A stretch of 64,000 nucleotides of DNA from Flavobacterium sp. (GCA_016714905.1 JADKBW010000018.1:1-64000); one strand, 5' to 3'. Positions 1 to 8,723 are shown, counted from the first letter of the stretch. The notes: generated by a model from the letters alone, not told the origin. Program-made: numbers and translations.

Positions 1-434
1 CAACTGTACAAAGTCTCTAAAATAGTGCGGTTACGCTCGCCTTCTGCAGTTGACATATCAATAGCCGAAATCAAATCATCAATTTCCTTCGTTGATAATG
101 TATCAGGCAACTTTCTTCCAATCCGTGGACTTTCTATCAATTCTAATGGATTGTCTTTCCGAAAATCCTCAAATATCAGATAAGAGAAAAAGCTTTTCAA
201 GCCCGAAATGATTCTGGCTTGTGAACGCGCATTGACCTGTTTAGCGACATCATAAACAAAGGCTTGCAGCAATTCCTCATTAATATCAATTGGAGATACG
301 GTGATACTATTCTGATCAAGATACCCGCATAGTCGCTGTATATCGAAAGCATAATTGTCAATCGTATTCTTTGATAGTCCGCGCTCAATTCTGAGGTACG
401 ACTGATAGCTTTTAATATATACTTGCCAATTCAT
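1..434 (-). CDS. xerD: Tyrosine recombinase XerD, N-terminal part (partial)
   Basis: Reading the minus strand from an ATG at 434 gives a continuous frame off the window edge, starting MNWQVYIKSYQSYLRIERGL. It contains the family phrases GLSKNTIDNYAFDI, ARIISGLKSFFSYL and ENPLELIESPRIGRKLP-like (here DNPLELIESPRIGRKLP). This is the SAM-like core-binding domain and the entry to the catalytic domain of XerC/XerD site-specific recombinases, which resolve chromosome dimers at dif during division. The catalytic Arg-His-Tyr residues lie beyond the window, so integrity cannot be judged. The divergent neighbour about 1.8 kb away is aroQ, a neighbourhood I associate with xerD in flavobacteria. XerC is the main alternative; XerD is favoured by the SPRIGRKLP linker and the pairing with aroQ. 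Confidence 0.85.
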   Translation of the reverse strand, partial: MNWQVYIKSYQSYLRIERGLSKNTIDNYAFDIQRLCGYLDQNSITVSPIDINEELLQAFVYDVAKQVNARSQARIISGLKSFFSYLIFEDFRKDNPLELIESPRIGRKLPDTLSTKEIDDLISAIDMSTAEGERNRTILETLYS

Positions 435-462
435 AAAACAAATTAACGCTAAAAATAGAAAA

Positions 463-486
463 AAAAACCTCTCATAAGAGAGGTTC
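463..486 (-). terminator. Intrinsic terminator after the first beta-barrel gene
   Basis: The inverted repeat CCTCTC-ATAA-GAGAGG (468-483) is followed on the minus strand by a run of T (A-run at 459-467 on the plus strand). It sits 23 bases downstream of the beta-barrel stop codon at 509. Confidence 0.75.
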
Positions 487-508
487 TCATTTAATAATTT
501 GTCAAAGA

Positions 509-1001
509 CTAAAATTTATAACCCGCACCGATTAAAAAGTGACTCACTTTCAAATCTCCTGTCAAACCAGCAGAATAACGTGGCTCTACAAAGAAATTTT
601 CTGTAAAGTTGTAAGAAGCGCCTAAATCAAAATTAAATCTTGTTTTGTCGTCATCCTCCGACTCTAAACTATAAAACAAAGAAGGACCACCAATCAAATT
701 AAACTTCTCAGCGATTTCATATTTTACTAAAACTGGAATACTAATATAATCAAACTTGAACTTCACCTTCGCAGTCTTAGAAGCGTATGGTAATTAACCT
801 GGACCTGCGAAGAGAAAACTTATCAGCAATTCCAAATTCAACAAACCCACCAACAAAAAACCCAATGCAGTAGTTGGACTGACCTTCAGAACTTGCTGAC
901 ACCAAATCCAAACCACCCTTAACCCCGAACGAAGCCCCATCTTGAGCATTAGCAAAACCAAAGGCAAGAAAAGCAATACTAGATAAAATAATTTTTTTCA
1001 T
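509..1001 (-). pseudogene. Outer-membrane beta-barrel protein, frame-broken
   Basis: The frame starts at an ATG at 1001 with a clear signal peptide (MKKIILSSIAFLAFGFANAQ) and continues into GASFGVKGGLDLVS, typical of small PorT/OMP_b-brl porin-like proteins. It breaks at about 785-825. A second frame to the stop at 509 supplies the rest of the barrel, including YISIPVLVKYEIAEKFNLIG and a terminal strand ending GAGYKF, the aromatic C-terminus expected of an outer-membrane barrel. Both pieces fit one ~165-residue protein. More than one small indel seems to lie between them, because the expected PEVNYHTAS-like strand needs two frame changes. Whether this is a true pseudogene or an assembly error cannot be decided here; a second broken gene of the same kind follows upstream. 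Confidence 0.7.
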
Positions 1002-1012
1002 AATATTTTGTT

Positions 1013-1060
1013 TTTAAAATTAGTTACGCAAATATAGAATAATTTGAATGCAAGCAAGGT
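1013..1060 (-). promoter_or_regulatory. Bacteroidota-type promoter of the first beta-barrel gene
   Basis: On the minus strand TATATTTG (plus 1029-1036) matches the TAnnTTTG -7 element, with TTG about 18 bases upstream as a -33 element. The start codon at 1001 lies 28 bases further on. Confidence 0.6.
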
Positions 1061-1082
1061 TAAAACTGCTAAAACAAAACCA

Positions 1083-1108
1083 AAAAAAAACCACGCCAAA
1101 GCGTGGTT
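1083..1108 (-). terminator. Intrinsic terminator after the second beta-barrel gene
   Basis: CCACGC-CAAA-GCGTGG (1091-1106) is followed on the minus strand by a long T-run (A-run 1083-1090). It lies just downstream of the stop at 1129. Confidence 0.75.
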
Positions 1109-1128
1109 TTCAATATTACTGTAAGTAA

Positions 1129-1740
1129 TTATAGTTTGTAAATCAAACCGAAAGAAATTGAACTCATGTCAAGACCTAATTCCAAACCATTTGTTGCTTC
1201 AGCACCATCTACATCAGATTTTGCAGTTGAGTAACCTAAACCACCCCAAGTAGTTGTGATTGCAAAATTGTGAAAACGAAATAGTGCAATCCAACTGGAA
1301 CATTCAATGAAATTGCAGTTACTTTAACATCATCTGCACCAGCTACAAGAGCTTTATCGGTAAACATTCCGTAAGAAACACCAGCACCGATAGAAAGTGA
1401 GAATGCATTAGCAGGTGTAAAGAAATATCTAGCACCCGCAGAAATAGCAATTCCTGATTGATCTAAATTGTCATCTCCAGCACCATCTGTTTCTTTTACA
1501 AGTATACCCTACTGAACCTTCAAGTGCTATATTGTCAGATAGCATGTATCCAAGTCCTGGAGCAACTGTAAATCCGCTTTCTTTAGCATCTCCTGTTGAA
1601 GAGCTAGAAATGTTTAAAGTACCACTTAAGTAAAGGTCACTTTTAGCTAAACCAGCTCCACCTTCTTTTTTGTCTTGAGCGTTAGCAAAACCAAATGCCA
1701 TAATCGCTACAACTGATAAAATAATTTTTTTCATGTTCAT
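1129..1740 (-). pseudogene. Outer-membrane beta-barrel protein, two frame breaks
   Basis: It starts MNMKKIILSVVAIMAFGFANAQ (a second ATG at 1734 is equally possible), a signal peptide very like that of the neighbour downstream. The first frame runs to about 1500 (ALEGSVGYT), the second covers about 1280-1500 (DGAGDDNLDQSGIAISAGAR, FTPANAFSLSIGAGVSYG, then ISLNVPVGLHYFV), and the third runs from about 1275 to the stop at 1129 (FAITTTWGGLGYST, then SSISFGLIYKL). Joined, they give a ~200-residue barrel ending in an aromatic/aliphatic C-terminal strand, as in OmpW/PorT-type proteins. The breaks are near 1500 and 1275, and either one would truncate the protein. The alternating strand pattern is intact across both breaks, which favours recent or artefactual indels over old decay. 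Confidence 0.7.
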
Positions 1741-1762
1741 GTTTTGTTTAAAATTAATGACG

Positions 1763-1770
1763 CAAATATA
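1763..1770 (-). promoter_or_regulatory. -7 element of the second beta-barrel gene
   Basis: Minus-strand TATATTTG matches TAnnTTTG and lies about 23 bases before the start codon. No good TTTG -33 element is visible, so only the -7 box is called. Confidence 0.45.
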
Positions 1771-2257
1771 GTAACTTTTGTTAATAAAAAAATATTTACG
1801 CCTTTTTTTCATCTTTGCTTAAATATGTAAGACTCCATAACAAACGGGAGCATCATCGGCAGACGGCAATGCATCACCACTAAAAGTAGCGATAGCTTTC
1901 ATTACCGCAAGAGCAAAAAACAACCTCTAACGCTTTAAATACAAGTAAAATACGTTAATTGCAATAAAAAACAATACACCAAATTTCCTTCAGCAATCAA
2001 TCAAAAAGCAATTTCTTATTCAATAGTTGAGACTACAAATAGCACTGTTTCTTTTATTAACTTTTTTATTAACAATTAATTAAAATGTTGTTAACAACTG
2101 CGGGTTTTTTTAGTTTTTTTGATTAAAAACAACATAAACACCTCATTCCAAACAACTTAAAAACCGTATTTTTTTCATATCAGCTCGATTATTTTAATAA
2201 TTCCTTTGTGCTATAGAACAAATTCACATTTTAGCTATTTTTACTAAAAATTCTGAA
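1771..2257. other. Intergenic region between divergent barrel gene and aroQ
   Basis: No gene is supported here. The stretch is AT-rich, with poly-T/poly-A tracts around 2100-2180. A minus-strand segment near 1830-1915 reads as a short open peptide (ALAVMKAIATFSGD, then SADDAPVCYGVLHI and a stop). It has no recognisable start and may be a gene remnant or chance. Confidence 0.4.
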
Positions 2258-2674
2258 ATGAAAATAATCATCATTAACGGGCCAAATCTCAACTTACTTG
2301 GAAAAAGAGAACCAGAGGTTTACGGAAGCGAAACCTTCGAATCCTACTTTCTTCAATTGCAAAAGGAATTTCACAATTTTGAATTATCCTATTTCCAAAG
2401 CAACATTGAGGGAGAACTTATTAATAAGATTCAAGAAGTTGGTTTTGATTGTGATGGAATTATTCTCAACGCCGCCGCGTATACGCACACCTCAGTAGGT
2501 ATCGGCGATGCGGTTAAAGCAATTTCTACTCCCGTAATTGAAGTACATATTTCCAATACATTCGCTAGAGAGGAATTCAGACACCATTCTTTTATTGCAC
2601 CACACGCCAAAGGAATTGTGATTGGCTTTGGTCTAAACAGCTATCGATTGGCACTACAGTCTTTTATTTTGTAA
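2258..2674 (+). CDS. aroQ: 3-dehydroquinate dehydratase, type II
   Basis: The 138-residue protein carries the type II dehydroquinase signatures in order: NGPNLNLLGKREPEVYG near the N-terminus (catalytic Tyr), NAAAYTHTSVGIGDAV in the middle (variant of the usual NPGAYTHTS) and EVHISN with the catalytic His, followed by EEFRHHSFIAPHAKGIVIGFG. It dehydrates 3-dehydroquinate to 3-dehydroshikimate in the shikimate pathway in the cytosol. The length is normal for the family. The start is the ATG at 2258, directly before KIIIINGPN. It stands alone, 22 bases ahead of the DUF5686 gene. Confidence 0.95.
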   Translation: MKIIIINGPNLNLLGKREPEVYGSETFESYFLQLQKEFHNFELSYFQSNIEGELINKIQEVGFDCDGIILNAAAYTHTSVGIGDAVKAISTPVIEVHISNTFAREEFRHHSFIAPHAKGIVIGFGLNSYRLALQSFIL

Positions 2675-2696
2675 TTCACCTTAAACTATCTATACC

Positions 2697-5171
2697 ATGA
2701 AGAACATCTTTTTCACCACCCTCGTACTGCTTTCCATTAATATGATTGCGCAAATCAAAGGCACTGTTACTGACATCAGTGGCAATCCCTTACCGTCTGT
2801 AAACATACATATACAAGATACGTACTTCGGAACAACAACCAATGACGCAGGGGAATACTTTTTAAATGTCCCTGGTAAAGGCAAATATATTGTCGTTTAC
2901 CAATATCTCGGATACAAAAGTCAAATAGTAAAGTACGTTCATGAAAAACGTGTGAAAACTTTTGATATAAAACTAGAAGAAGAAAACATCGAACTACAAA
3001 CTGTTGTCATCGACAAAAAAAACAACCCCGCCAACGAAGTAATACGAAATGCGATTGCTCACAAGAAAGAAAACGCCGAACCAACCGAAAAATACGAGGC
3101 CGATTTCTACTCTCGCGGTATTTTCAAGATAAAGGACGCACCAAAGAAAATAATGGGGCAAAAGTTCGACTCGTTTGATGAAATTTTAGACTCAACACGC
3201 AGCGGCATCTTATACCTTTCGGAAACGGTTTCAAAAATTACGTACAAAAAGCCAGACAAGTTGAAGGAAGTAATCGTGGCTTCTAAAGTGAGTGGCAACG
3301 ACAATGGCTTTAGCTTCAACACAGCAGCATCTGCCAATTTCGACTTTTATGAAAACTATTTACCCTTTCAAGTGAATGTTGTTTCTCCCATTGCGGATAA
3401 TGCGTTTAACTATTATAAGTACAAAATGGAAGGCACCTTCTTTAATGAAAATAATATTCAAATCAACAAAATTAAGGTCACGCCAAAACGTAATAACGAA
3501 CCCGCTATGGAAGGCTACCTATATATAGTAGAAGATAGTTGGGCAATTTATGCGGTCGACTTAACGGTAAAAGGAGACCAAATTCAAATGCCTGCACTCA
3601 ATTCGCTCCAATTAAAACAGAATTTCAGTTACAACCGAAACAACAAGCTATGGGCAAAAAATACACAAACACTCGACTTTCTAGCGGGTATTTTAGGTAT
3701 TAACATTTCAGGTCGTTTTTCGTATGTGTACTCGAATTATGTCTTTGAACCTAAATTTGACAAGAAGACGTTTTCACGAGAAGTCTTATCTTTTGAAGAA
3801 AACGCAAACAAAAAGGATAGTGTCTATTGGAATAAATTACGCCCCGTTCCCCTCACCTCAGAAGAAAGCGCCGATTATTTAAAAAAGGATCTCATACAAA
3901 CCAAGAAAAAATCAAAACAATATTTGGATTCTATTGATGCGAAAAGAAATAAGATGGGTTTCAGCGACATCATTATGGGGTATTCCTATAACAACTCGTT
4001 TAAGAAATGGGAATTGAGCTATGGCGGTCTGATCAAAGGAATCAATTTTAATACGGTGCAAGGCTGGGATCTCAACACCGATTTTACTTTTATGAAGCGA
4101 GACGAGGACAAACGAACGTTTACAGAAATCAAAACGTATTTTGACTACGGATTATCGGAGGAAAAATTCCGATCTTATTTTACATTTATCAAAAAATTCA
4201 GCAATATTAATCAAAGTGAACTCAGATTTGCCGCAGGTAGTAAAGTCAATCAATTTAATGGATCAAATCCAATCAGTAAAATTGTCAATAGTGTAAGTAC
4301 CCTATTCTTCAAAGACAATTACATGAAACTGTACGAACGCAATTTTGTAAATGCTAGTTATGGAAGAGAATTACTTAATGGATTAAAATTGAATGCAGAA
4401 CTATCCTACGCAGAGAGAAAACCATTATTCAATACCACCGATTATGTTGTTCTAAAAAAAGACAAACCTTATACCTCGAATAATCCTTTGTTGCCAAGCG
4501 ATGATGCAACTCCAACCATAGTCAAACACAATCTTGCAAAAGCAAACTTGAGTGCGAGAATTAATTTTGCGCAAGAATATTTGTCGCGCCCGGACGGAAA
4601 ATTTAACGTACCAAATGATAAATACCCGGTGTTATATCTGAATTATGAAAAAGGATTTGCTGGAAATGAATCAAACTTCAACTTTGATCACCTCAACGCG
4701 AGAATGACTTATGATCTTACACTCGGAAATAAAGGAAACCTGGAAACCAATATAAAAGCAGGAAAATTCTATCACGCCGAAAATATCGCTTTTGTTGACT
4801 ACAAACATTTTGATGGTAATCAAACACATGTTGGGACCGACGATCGATACCTCAATGTTTTTAATCTGCTTCCTTATTATAGTAGTAGCACGAATGATTC
4901 GTATATCGAAATCCATGCAGAGCATGATGATAGCGGTTATATTATGAATAAGATTCCGCTACTCAAAAAACTAAAATCTACATTAGTGCTCGGCTATCAT
5001 AATCTTTCCATTCCAGAAAGAAGTCCATATCACGAATATTCTGTCGGTTTAAATAATCTGGGCTTCGGAAAATTTAAAGTCTTTCGATTCGATTACGTGC
5101 ATGCCTATCAAAGTGGCTGGCAAGCCGATGGATTTATTTTTGGATTGAAGATTTTAGATTTCTTAGAATAA
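2697..5171 (+). CDS. DUF5686 / carboxypeptidase-like regulatory domain outer-membrane protein
   Basis: This 824-residue protein starts with a signal peptide (MKNIFFTTLVLLSINMIAQ). A CarboxypepD_reg-like beta-sandwich follows at about residues 20-105 (IKGTVTDISGNPLPSVNIH, GTTTNDAGEYFL, VVYQYLGYKSQ), the fold also used as the N-terminal domain of TonB-dependent receptors. The rest is a long DUF5686-type region with many amphipathic strands (FNTVQGWDLNTDF, FRFDYVHAYQSGW) and a barrel-like C-terminus (FGLKILDFLE). I infer an outer-membrane location; the function of the family is not known. It lacks a recognisable plug domain, so it is unlikely to be a SusC-type receptor. It probably has its own transcription unit and is followed by an inverted repeat. 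Confidence 0.85.
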   Translation: MKNIFFTTLVLLSINMIAQIKGTVTDISGNPLPSVNIHIQDTYFGTTTNDAGEYFLNVPGKGKYIVVYQYLGYKSQIVKYVHEKRVKTFDIKLEEENIELQTVVIDKKNNPANEVIRNAIAHKKENAEPTEKYEADFYSRGIFKIKDAPKKIMGQKFDSFDEILDSTRSGILYLSETVSKITYKKPDKLKEVIVASKVSGNDNGFSFNTAASANFDFYENYLPFQVNVVSPIADNAFNYYKYKMEGTFFNENNIQINKIKVTPKRNNEPAMEGYLYIVEDSWAIYAVDLTVKGDQIQMPALNSLQLKQNFSYNRNNKLWAKNTQTLDFLAGILGINISGRFSYVYSNYVFEPKFDKKTFSREVLSFEENANKKDSVYWNKLRPVPLTSEESADYLKKDLIQTKKKSKQYLDSIDAKRNKMGFSDIIMGYSYNNSFKKWELSYGGLIKGINFNTVQGWDLNTDFTFMKRDEDKRTFTEIKTYFDYGLSEEKFRSYFTFIKKFSNINQSELRFAAGSKVNQFNGSNPISKIVNSVSTLFFKDNYMKLYERNFVNASYGRELLNGLKLNAELSYAERKPLFNTTDYVVLKKDKPYTSNNPLLPSDDATPTIVKHNLAKANLSARINFAQEYLSRPDGKFNVPNDKYPVLYLNYEKGFAGNESNFNFDHLNARMTYDLTLGNKGNLETNIKAGKFYHAENIAFVDYKHFDGNQTHVGTDDRYLNVFNLLPYYSSSTNDSYIEIHAEHDDSGYIMNKIPLLKKLKSTLVLGYHNLSIPERSPYHEYSVGLNNLGFGKFKVFRFDYVHAYQSGWQADGFIFGLKILDFLE

Positions 5172-5184
5172 AGCGGATAAAAGT

Positions 5185-5246
5185 TTAGCCACGAATGCCC
5201 GAATCTTTCTTTTTTAAATTCGTTACCCGAGACTGAAAGTGGCTAA
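5185..5246. repeat. Long-loop inverted repeat between convergent genes
   Basis: TTAGCCAC at 5185-5192 is the exact reverse complement of GTGGCTAA at 5239-5246. The loop contains a smaller CGAAT/ATTCG pair. It lies between the convergent DUF5686 and cation-exporter genes and may act as a weak bidirectional terminator. Confidence 0.45.
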
Positions 5247-5269
5247 TTGAAGTAATCAAAAACTAATCT

Positions 5270-6139
5270 TTATTCATTCGGTTCAATGTGAATCAAAACA
5301 TGACCTAATTCAGGAATTTCCTTTCGCAAAGTATCTTTCAAAAGATGGGCAAGATCATGTCCTTCTTTCACAGTTAAATTCGCATCAACGATGGCATGTA
5401 AGTCAACATGGTATTTCATTCCAGCTTTTCTGATGAAACACTTTTCAGTATCGATAATTCCAGAAACTTGGTGCGAGATTTTTCGAATATCTTCTATTAA
5501 GTCATCGTACAAATGTTCATCCATAATTTCTCCCAATGCCGGACGAAAGATCAGATAACTGTTATACATAATAAAACCAGCTGCAAATAAGGCTGCCCAA
5601 TCATCTGCCGATTCGTAACCTTTTCCAAGAAATAATGCAATCGAAATTCCAATAAATGCAGCTACAGAAGTGATGGCATCACTGCGATGGTGCCACGCAT
5701 CTGCCCGCAACGACGAGCTATTCGATTCTTTGCTTCTTTTCATCACCAAACGAAACGAATACTCCTTCCAAAGTATAATGATTCCCAAAACAATAAGTGT
5801 CCAAGGTTTTGGTAATTGATGTGGAATTTGAATATTCAGAATGCTTTCATATGCAATAATGGTAGCGGAAGTAATCAAGAATCCCACGACCAAAAAAGTA
5901 ATCAAAGGTTCCGCCCTTCCATGTCCATATGGATGATTGTCATCCGCCGGCTTATTAGAATATTTGATGCCAAACAAAACTAAAAACGAAGAGAAAATAT
6001 CAGTGGTCGACTCAATCGCATCGGCAACCAACGCAAACGAATTTCCGAAAATACCAGCAGTCAATTTGGCAATGGCAAGGCAGGTGTTTCCTATAATACT
6101 AAAATAAGTCGCTTTTATTGCCGTTTGTTCGTTTGTCAT
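5270..6139 (-). CDS. Cation diffusion facilitator family exporter
   Basis: At 289 residues this has the usual CDF layout: about six membrane segments, then a cytosolic C-terminal ferredoxin-like domain. Family signatures are visible: NSFALVADAIESTTDIFSSF in TM2, HPYGHGRAEPL in the loop, DAWHHRSDAITSVAAF in TM5, and a C-terminal domain with KYHVDLHAIVDANLTVKEGH. Members exchange divalent metals (Zn, Co, Cd, Fe or Mn) for protons. The metal cannot be told from sequence alone; the TM2 site reads D-x-x-E rather than the common H-x-x-x-D, which may shift selectivity. It lies 11 bases downstream of the VOC gene and is probably cotranscribed with it. Confidence 0.9.
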   Translation of the reverse strand: MTNEQTAIKATYFSIIGNTCLAIAKLTAGIFGNSFALVADAIESTTDIFSSFLVLFGIKYSNKPADDNHPYGHGRAEPLITFLVVGFLITSATIIAYESILNIQIPHQLPKPWTLIVLGIIILWKEYSFRLVMKRSKESNSSSLRADAWHHRSDAITSVAAFIGISIALFLGKGYESADDWAALFAAGFIMYNSYLIFRPALGEIMDEHLYDDLIEDIRKISHQVSGIIDTEKCFIRKAGMKYHVDLHAIVDANLTVKEGHDLAHLLKDTLRKEIPELGHVLIHIEPNE

Positions 6140-6150
6140 GAGTCTGTAAA

Positions 6151-6516
6151 TTATTTATAGAATTCTCCCACATGCCAAAGTACGCCCGATGGATCATGAA
6201 TAAAACATTCCTTTCCCCAATCGTATTCTTTGATTGGAACAATGCGAGCGTGCTCATATTTAGAAGACAAATCTAACTTTACTAATTGTTCCCAAAAATC
6301 AGTAACATTGTCCACTTCCAAGAAGACCATTGTATTATCAACCCAATCTTTCACATAAGCATCCTGCAAATAGAATCCCATTGCGCCGTATTGAAACAAG
6401 GACAGGTTTGAAGCAATAATTACTTCTTCAAATCCTAAATCGCAATAAAATTCTCTGGAAATTCTATAATCTTGCGCTCCTATAAAAGGTCGAATTGATT
6501 TCGCTTTGTGTTCCAT
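6151..6516 (-). CDS. VOC (glyoxalase/bleomycin-resistance) superfamily protein
   Basis: A 121-residue single-domain protein with the VOC beta-alpha-beta-beta-beta pattern: RPFIGAQDYRISREFYCDLGF at the N-terminus, then GAMGFYLQD, and a C-terminal CFIHDPSGVLWHVGEF that holds the usual DPxGxxW/H motif. Members use this fold for metal-dependent isomerase, dioxygenase or drug-binding functions; the substrate here is unknown. It sits between murA and the CDF exporter on the same strand. Confidence 0.85.
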   Translation of the reverse strand: MEHKAKSIRPFIGAQDYRISREFYCDLGFEEVIIASNLSLFQYGAMGFYLQDAYVKDWVDNTMVFLEVDNVTDFWEQLVKLDLSSKYEHARIVPIKEYDWGKECFIHDPSGVLWHVGEFYK

Positions 6517-6592
6517 AACAATAGTTTTATAAAAATAAAAAGGCGCAAAGTCAAAAATATTTTCTTTGCGCCAATTCGTATCTTTTCTGAGA

Positions 6593-7900
6593 TTAAACCC
6601 GAACGATATTAGCGCCTAAAGCACGCAATCTTTCGTCGATACGCTCGTATCCACGGTCAATTTGCTCGATATTTTGAATAGTACTCGTTCCTTTTGCAGA
6701 CAAAGCAGCAATCAACAAGGAGATTCCAGCTCTAATATCTGGCGAAGACATTGTTGTTGCTTTCAACTGCGAATTAAAATCATGCCCCATCACTACGGCA
6801 CGATGCGGATCACATAACATGATTTTCGCTCCCATATCAATCAGCTTATCCACAAAGAACAAGCGGCTTTCAAACATTTTTTGATGAATCAACACATCGC
6901 CATTGGCTTGGGTCGCCACCACCAAAACGATACTTAATAAATCTGGAGTAAATCCAGGCCATGGTGCATCGGCAATCGTCAAAATCGAACCGTCAATATC
7001 AGTTTTAATTTGGTAATGCTCGTGCGTCGGAATGTATATGTCATCGCCGCGGCGCTCTAAAGTAATTCCTAACTTTCGAAACGTATTTGGAATGACACCT
7101 AAATTATCCCAACTCACATTCTTGATAGTAATTTCACTTCTGGTCATCGCCGCCAATCCAATCCAACTTCCTATTTCAATCATATCAGGAAGGATTCGAT
7201 GCGTGCAACCACCCAATTTTTCTACACCTTCAATCGTAAGTAAATTCGATCCAACGCCCGTAATATTGGCACCCATCGAATTCAACATTCTACATAATTG
7301 TTGCAAATAGGGCTCACACGCGGCGTTGTATACCGTTGTTCTTCCTTTGGCCAAAACGGCTGCCATGACGATATTGGCAGTTCCTGTGACAGAAGCTTCA
7401 TCCAATAACATATCCGTTCCTGTAAGACCTTCTGGAGCTTCCACGCCGTAGAAATGGTCTTCTCTGTTGTATCTAAACTTGGCACCAAGATTAATAAACC
7501 CTTCAAAATGGGTGTCTAAACGACGACGTCCAATTTTATCTCCGCCTGGTTTTGGAATATAACCTTTGCCAAAACGCGCCAAAAGTGGACCAACAATCAT
7601 AATAGAACCTCTTAGCGATCCGCCTTCCTTTTTGAAAGCTTCAGTCTCCAAATAACCGACATTCACTTCATCAGACTGGAAGGTAATAGAACCTGCTCCA
7701 TTTTTTTGAATTTTGACCCCTAGATTTCCGAGAAGCGTAATTAATTTATTGACATCGATGATATCAGGAATATTATTGATTGTTACTTTTTCTGGAGTTA
7801 ATAATACGGCACATAAAATCTGCAATGCTTCATTTTTTGCTCCTTGTGGTGTAACATCTCCTTTTAAGCGAATGCCTCCTTCAATTTTAAAAGTTCCCAT
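6593..7900 (-). CDS. murA: UDP-N-acetylglucosamine 1-carboxyvinyltransferase
   Basis: This 435-residue protein has the MurA/EPSP-synthase fold signatures: GDVTPQGAKNEALQILCA at the N-terminus (K-N pair binding substrate), GSLRGSIMIVGPLLARFG, IGRRRLDTHFEGF, then WPGFTPDLLS, and a C-terminal DIRAGISLLIAALSAKGTS. It transfers enolpyruvate from PEP to UDP-GlcNAc, the first committed step of peptidoglycan synthesis. The position of E. coli Cys115 (PGGC) reads PGGD here: Asp121. Asp at this site is known in other bacteria to keep activity and give intrinsic fosfomycin resistance. The gene follows DUF493 and DUF4290 on the same strand, with an unusual octamer repeat in the gap just upstream. Confidence 0.96.
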   Translation of the reverse strand: MGTFKIEGGIRLKGDVTPQGAKNEALQILCAVLLTPEKVTINNIPDIIDVNKLITLLGNLGVKIQKNGAGSITFQSDEVNVGYLETEAFKKEGGSLRGSIMIVGPLLARFGKGYIPKPGGDKIGRRRLDTHFEGFINLGAKFRYNREDHFYGVEAPEGLTGTDMLLDEASVTGTANIVMAAVLAKGRTTVYNAACEPYLQQLCRMLNSMGANITGVGSNLLTIEGVEKLGGCTHRILPDMIEIGSWIGLAAMTRSEITIKNVSWDNLGVIPNTFRKLGITLERRGDDIYIPTHEHYQIKTDIDGSILTIADAPWPGFTPDLLSIVLVVATQANGDVLIHQKMFESRLFFVDKLIDMGAKIMLCDPHRAVVMGHDFNSQLKATTMSSPDIRAGISLLIAALSAKGTSTIQNIEQIDRGYERIDERLRALGANIVRV

Positions 7901-7910
7901 TTTTCTTTGA

Positions 7911-8002
7911 GGTTCTAAGGTTCTGAGGAACGAAGGTTCTAAGGAATTAAGGTCTTAATGAGAATAACTCAGGACCTTAGCATCTTAGGACCTTAGCACC
8001 TT
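7911..8002. repeat. Octamer repeat array in two inverted arms
   Basis: The left arm (7911-7958) is six 8-base words built on GGTTCTAA (GGTTCTAA, GGTTCTGA, GGAACGAA, GGTTCTAA, GGAATTAA, GGTCTTAA). After a 12-base spacer the right arm (7971-8002) is four words built on AGGACCTT or AGCAxCTT, roughly the reverse complement of the left. The array could fold into an imperfect hairpin. Its right end touches the stop codon of the DUF4290 gene; its left end is about 10 bases from the murA start. Confidence 0.7.
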
Positions 8003-8721
8003 TACTTCGGATTATTATTTTTCTTTTGAAAAGGCTTAGCCTTCCCGTTTTTATTCTTATTGTTTTGAATTTTAGGTTGACCCATAGGAAGGATTTTGTT
8101 CGACATCCTTTTGTTGGTTCGCATCAAGTCAGTCGTATTGAGTAACTCCTCCGAACTTTGAATCAAGTTAATTTTTCCGCCAGACAATTCGTAAAGATGC
8201 TCAAAAATCACGTCATCCTTAACGGTGTCTTTGTTCCAACTCAAATAGGACTTTTTCATGTGATTGGCAATGACCTTTATTAACGCACTTTTCAGTTCGC
8301 CCTCTTCCCACTGGTTGGCAACATCAATCATATACTTGATATTGTTACCATAAAAACGATATTTTGGAAAATTCTGTGGATACTGAAGTACGTCAGGTTT
8401 GAGCTGCAATACTTCACGAGAAGGAATCGGATACGGTGAATCAACATCCAATCTAAAATCTGACATAATAAAAATCTGATCCCACAATTTGTGCTGAAAA
8501 TCAGGAACATCACGCAAATGCGGGTTTAAACTCCCCATCACTTGAATAATATATTTGGCAATTTTATTTCGCTCTTCACGGTCAGGAATATCCGTTGCCT
8601 GATCAATCAATTTTTGCAAATGACGACCGTATTCCGGAATAATCAGATGCTTTCTTTCGGAATTGTATTCCAAATGATGCACCACATCATTCGCATTTTC
8701 TTTGATGTACTTTGAATTCAT
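8002..8721 (-). CDS. DUF4290 domain protein
   Basis: This 239-residue protein matches the DUF4290 family of Bacteroidota: HHLEYNSERKHLIIPEYGRH at the N-terminus, DIPDREERNKIAKYIIQVMG, and LNPHLRDVPDFQHKLWDQIF. The C-terminal ~35 residues are basic and low-complexity (KNKNGKAKPFQKKNNN), suggesting nucleic-acid or ribosome contact; that is inference. No function is established. The conserved position directly upstream of murA and 2 bases after DUF493 suggests an operon with murA. Confidence 0.88.
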   Translation of the reverse strand: MNSKYIKENANDVVHHLEYNSERKHLIIPEYGRHLQKLIDQATDIPDREERNKIAKYIIQVMGSLNPHLRDVPDFQHKLWDQIFIMSDFRLDVDSPYPIPSREVLQLKPDVLQYPQNFPKYRFYGNNIKYMIDVANQWEEGELKSALIKVIANHMKKSYLSWNKDTVKDDVIFEHLYELSGGKINLIQSSEELLNTTDLMRTNKRMSNKILPMGQPKIQNNKNKNGKAKPFQKKNNNPK

Positions 8722-8723
8722 AT

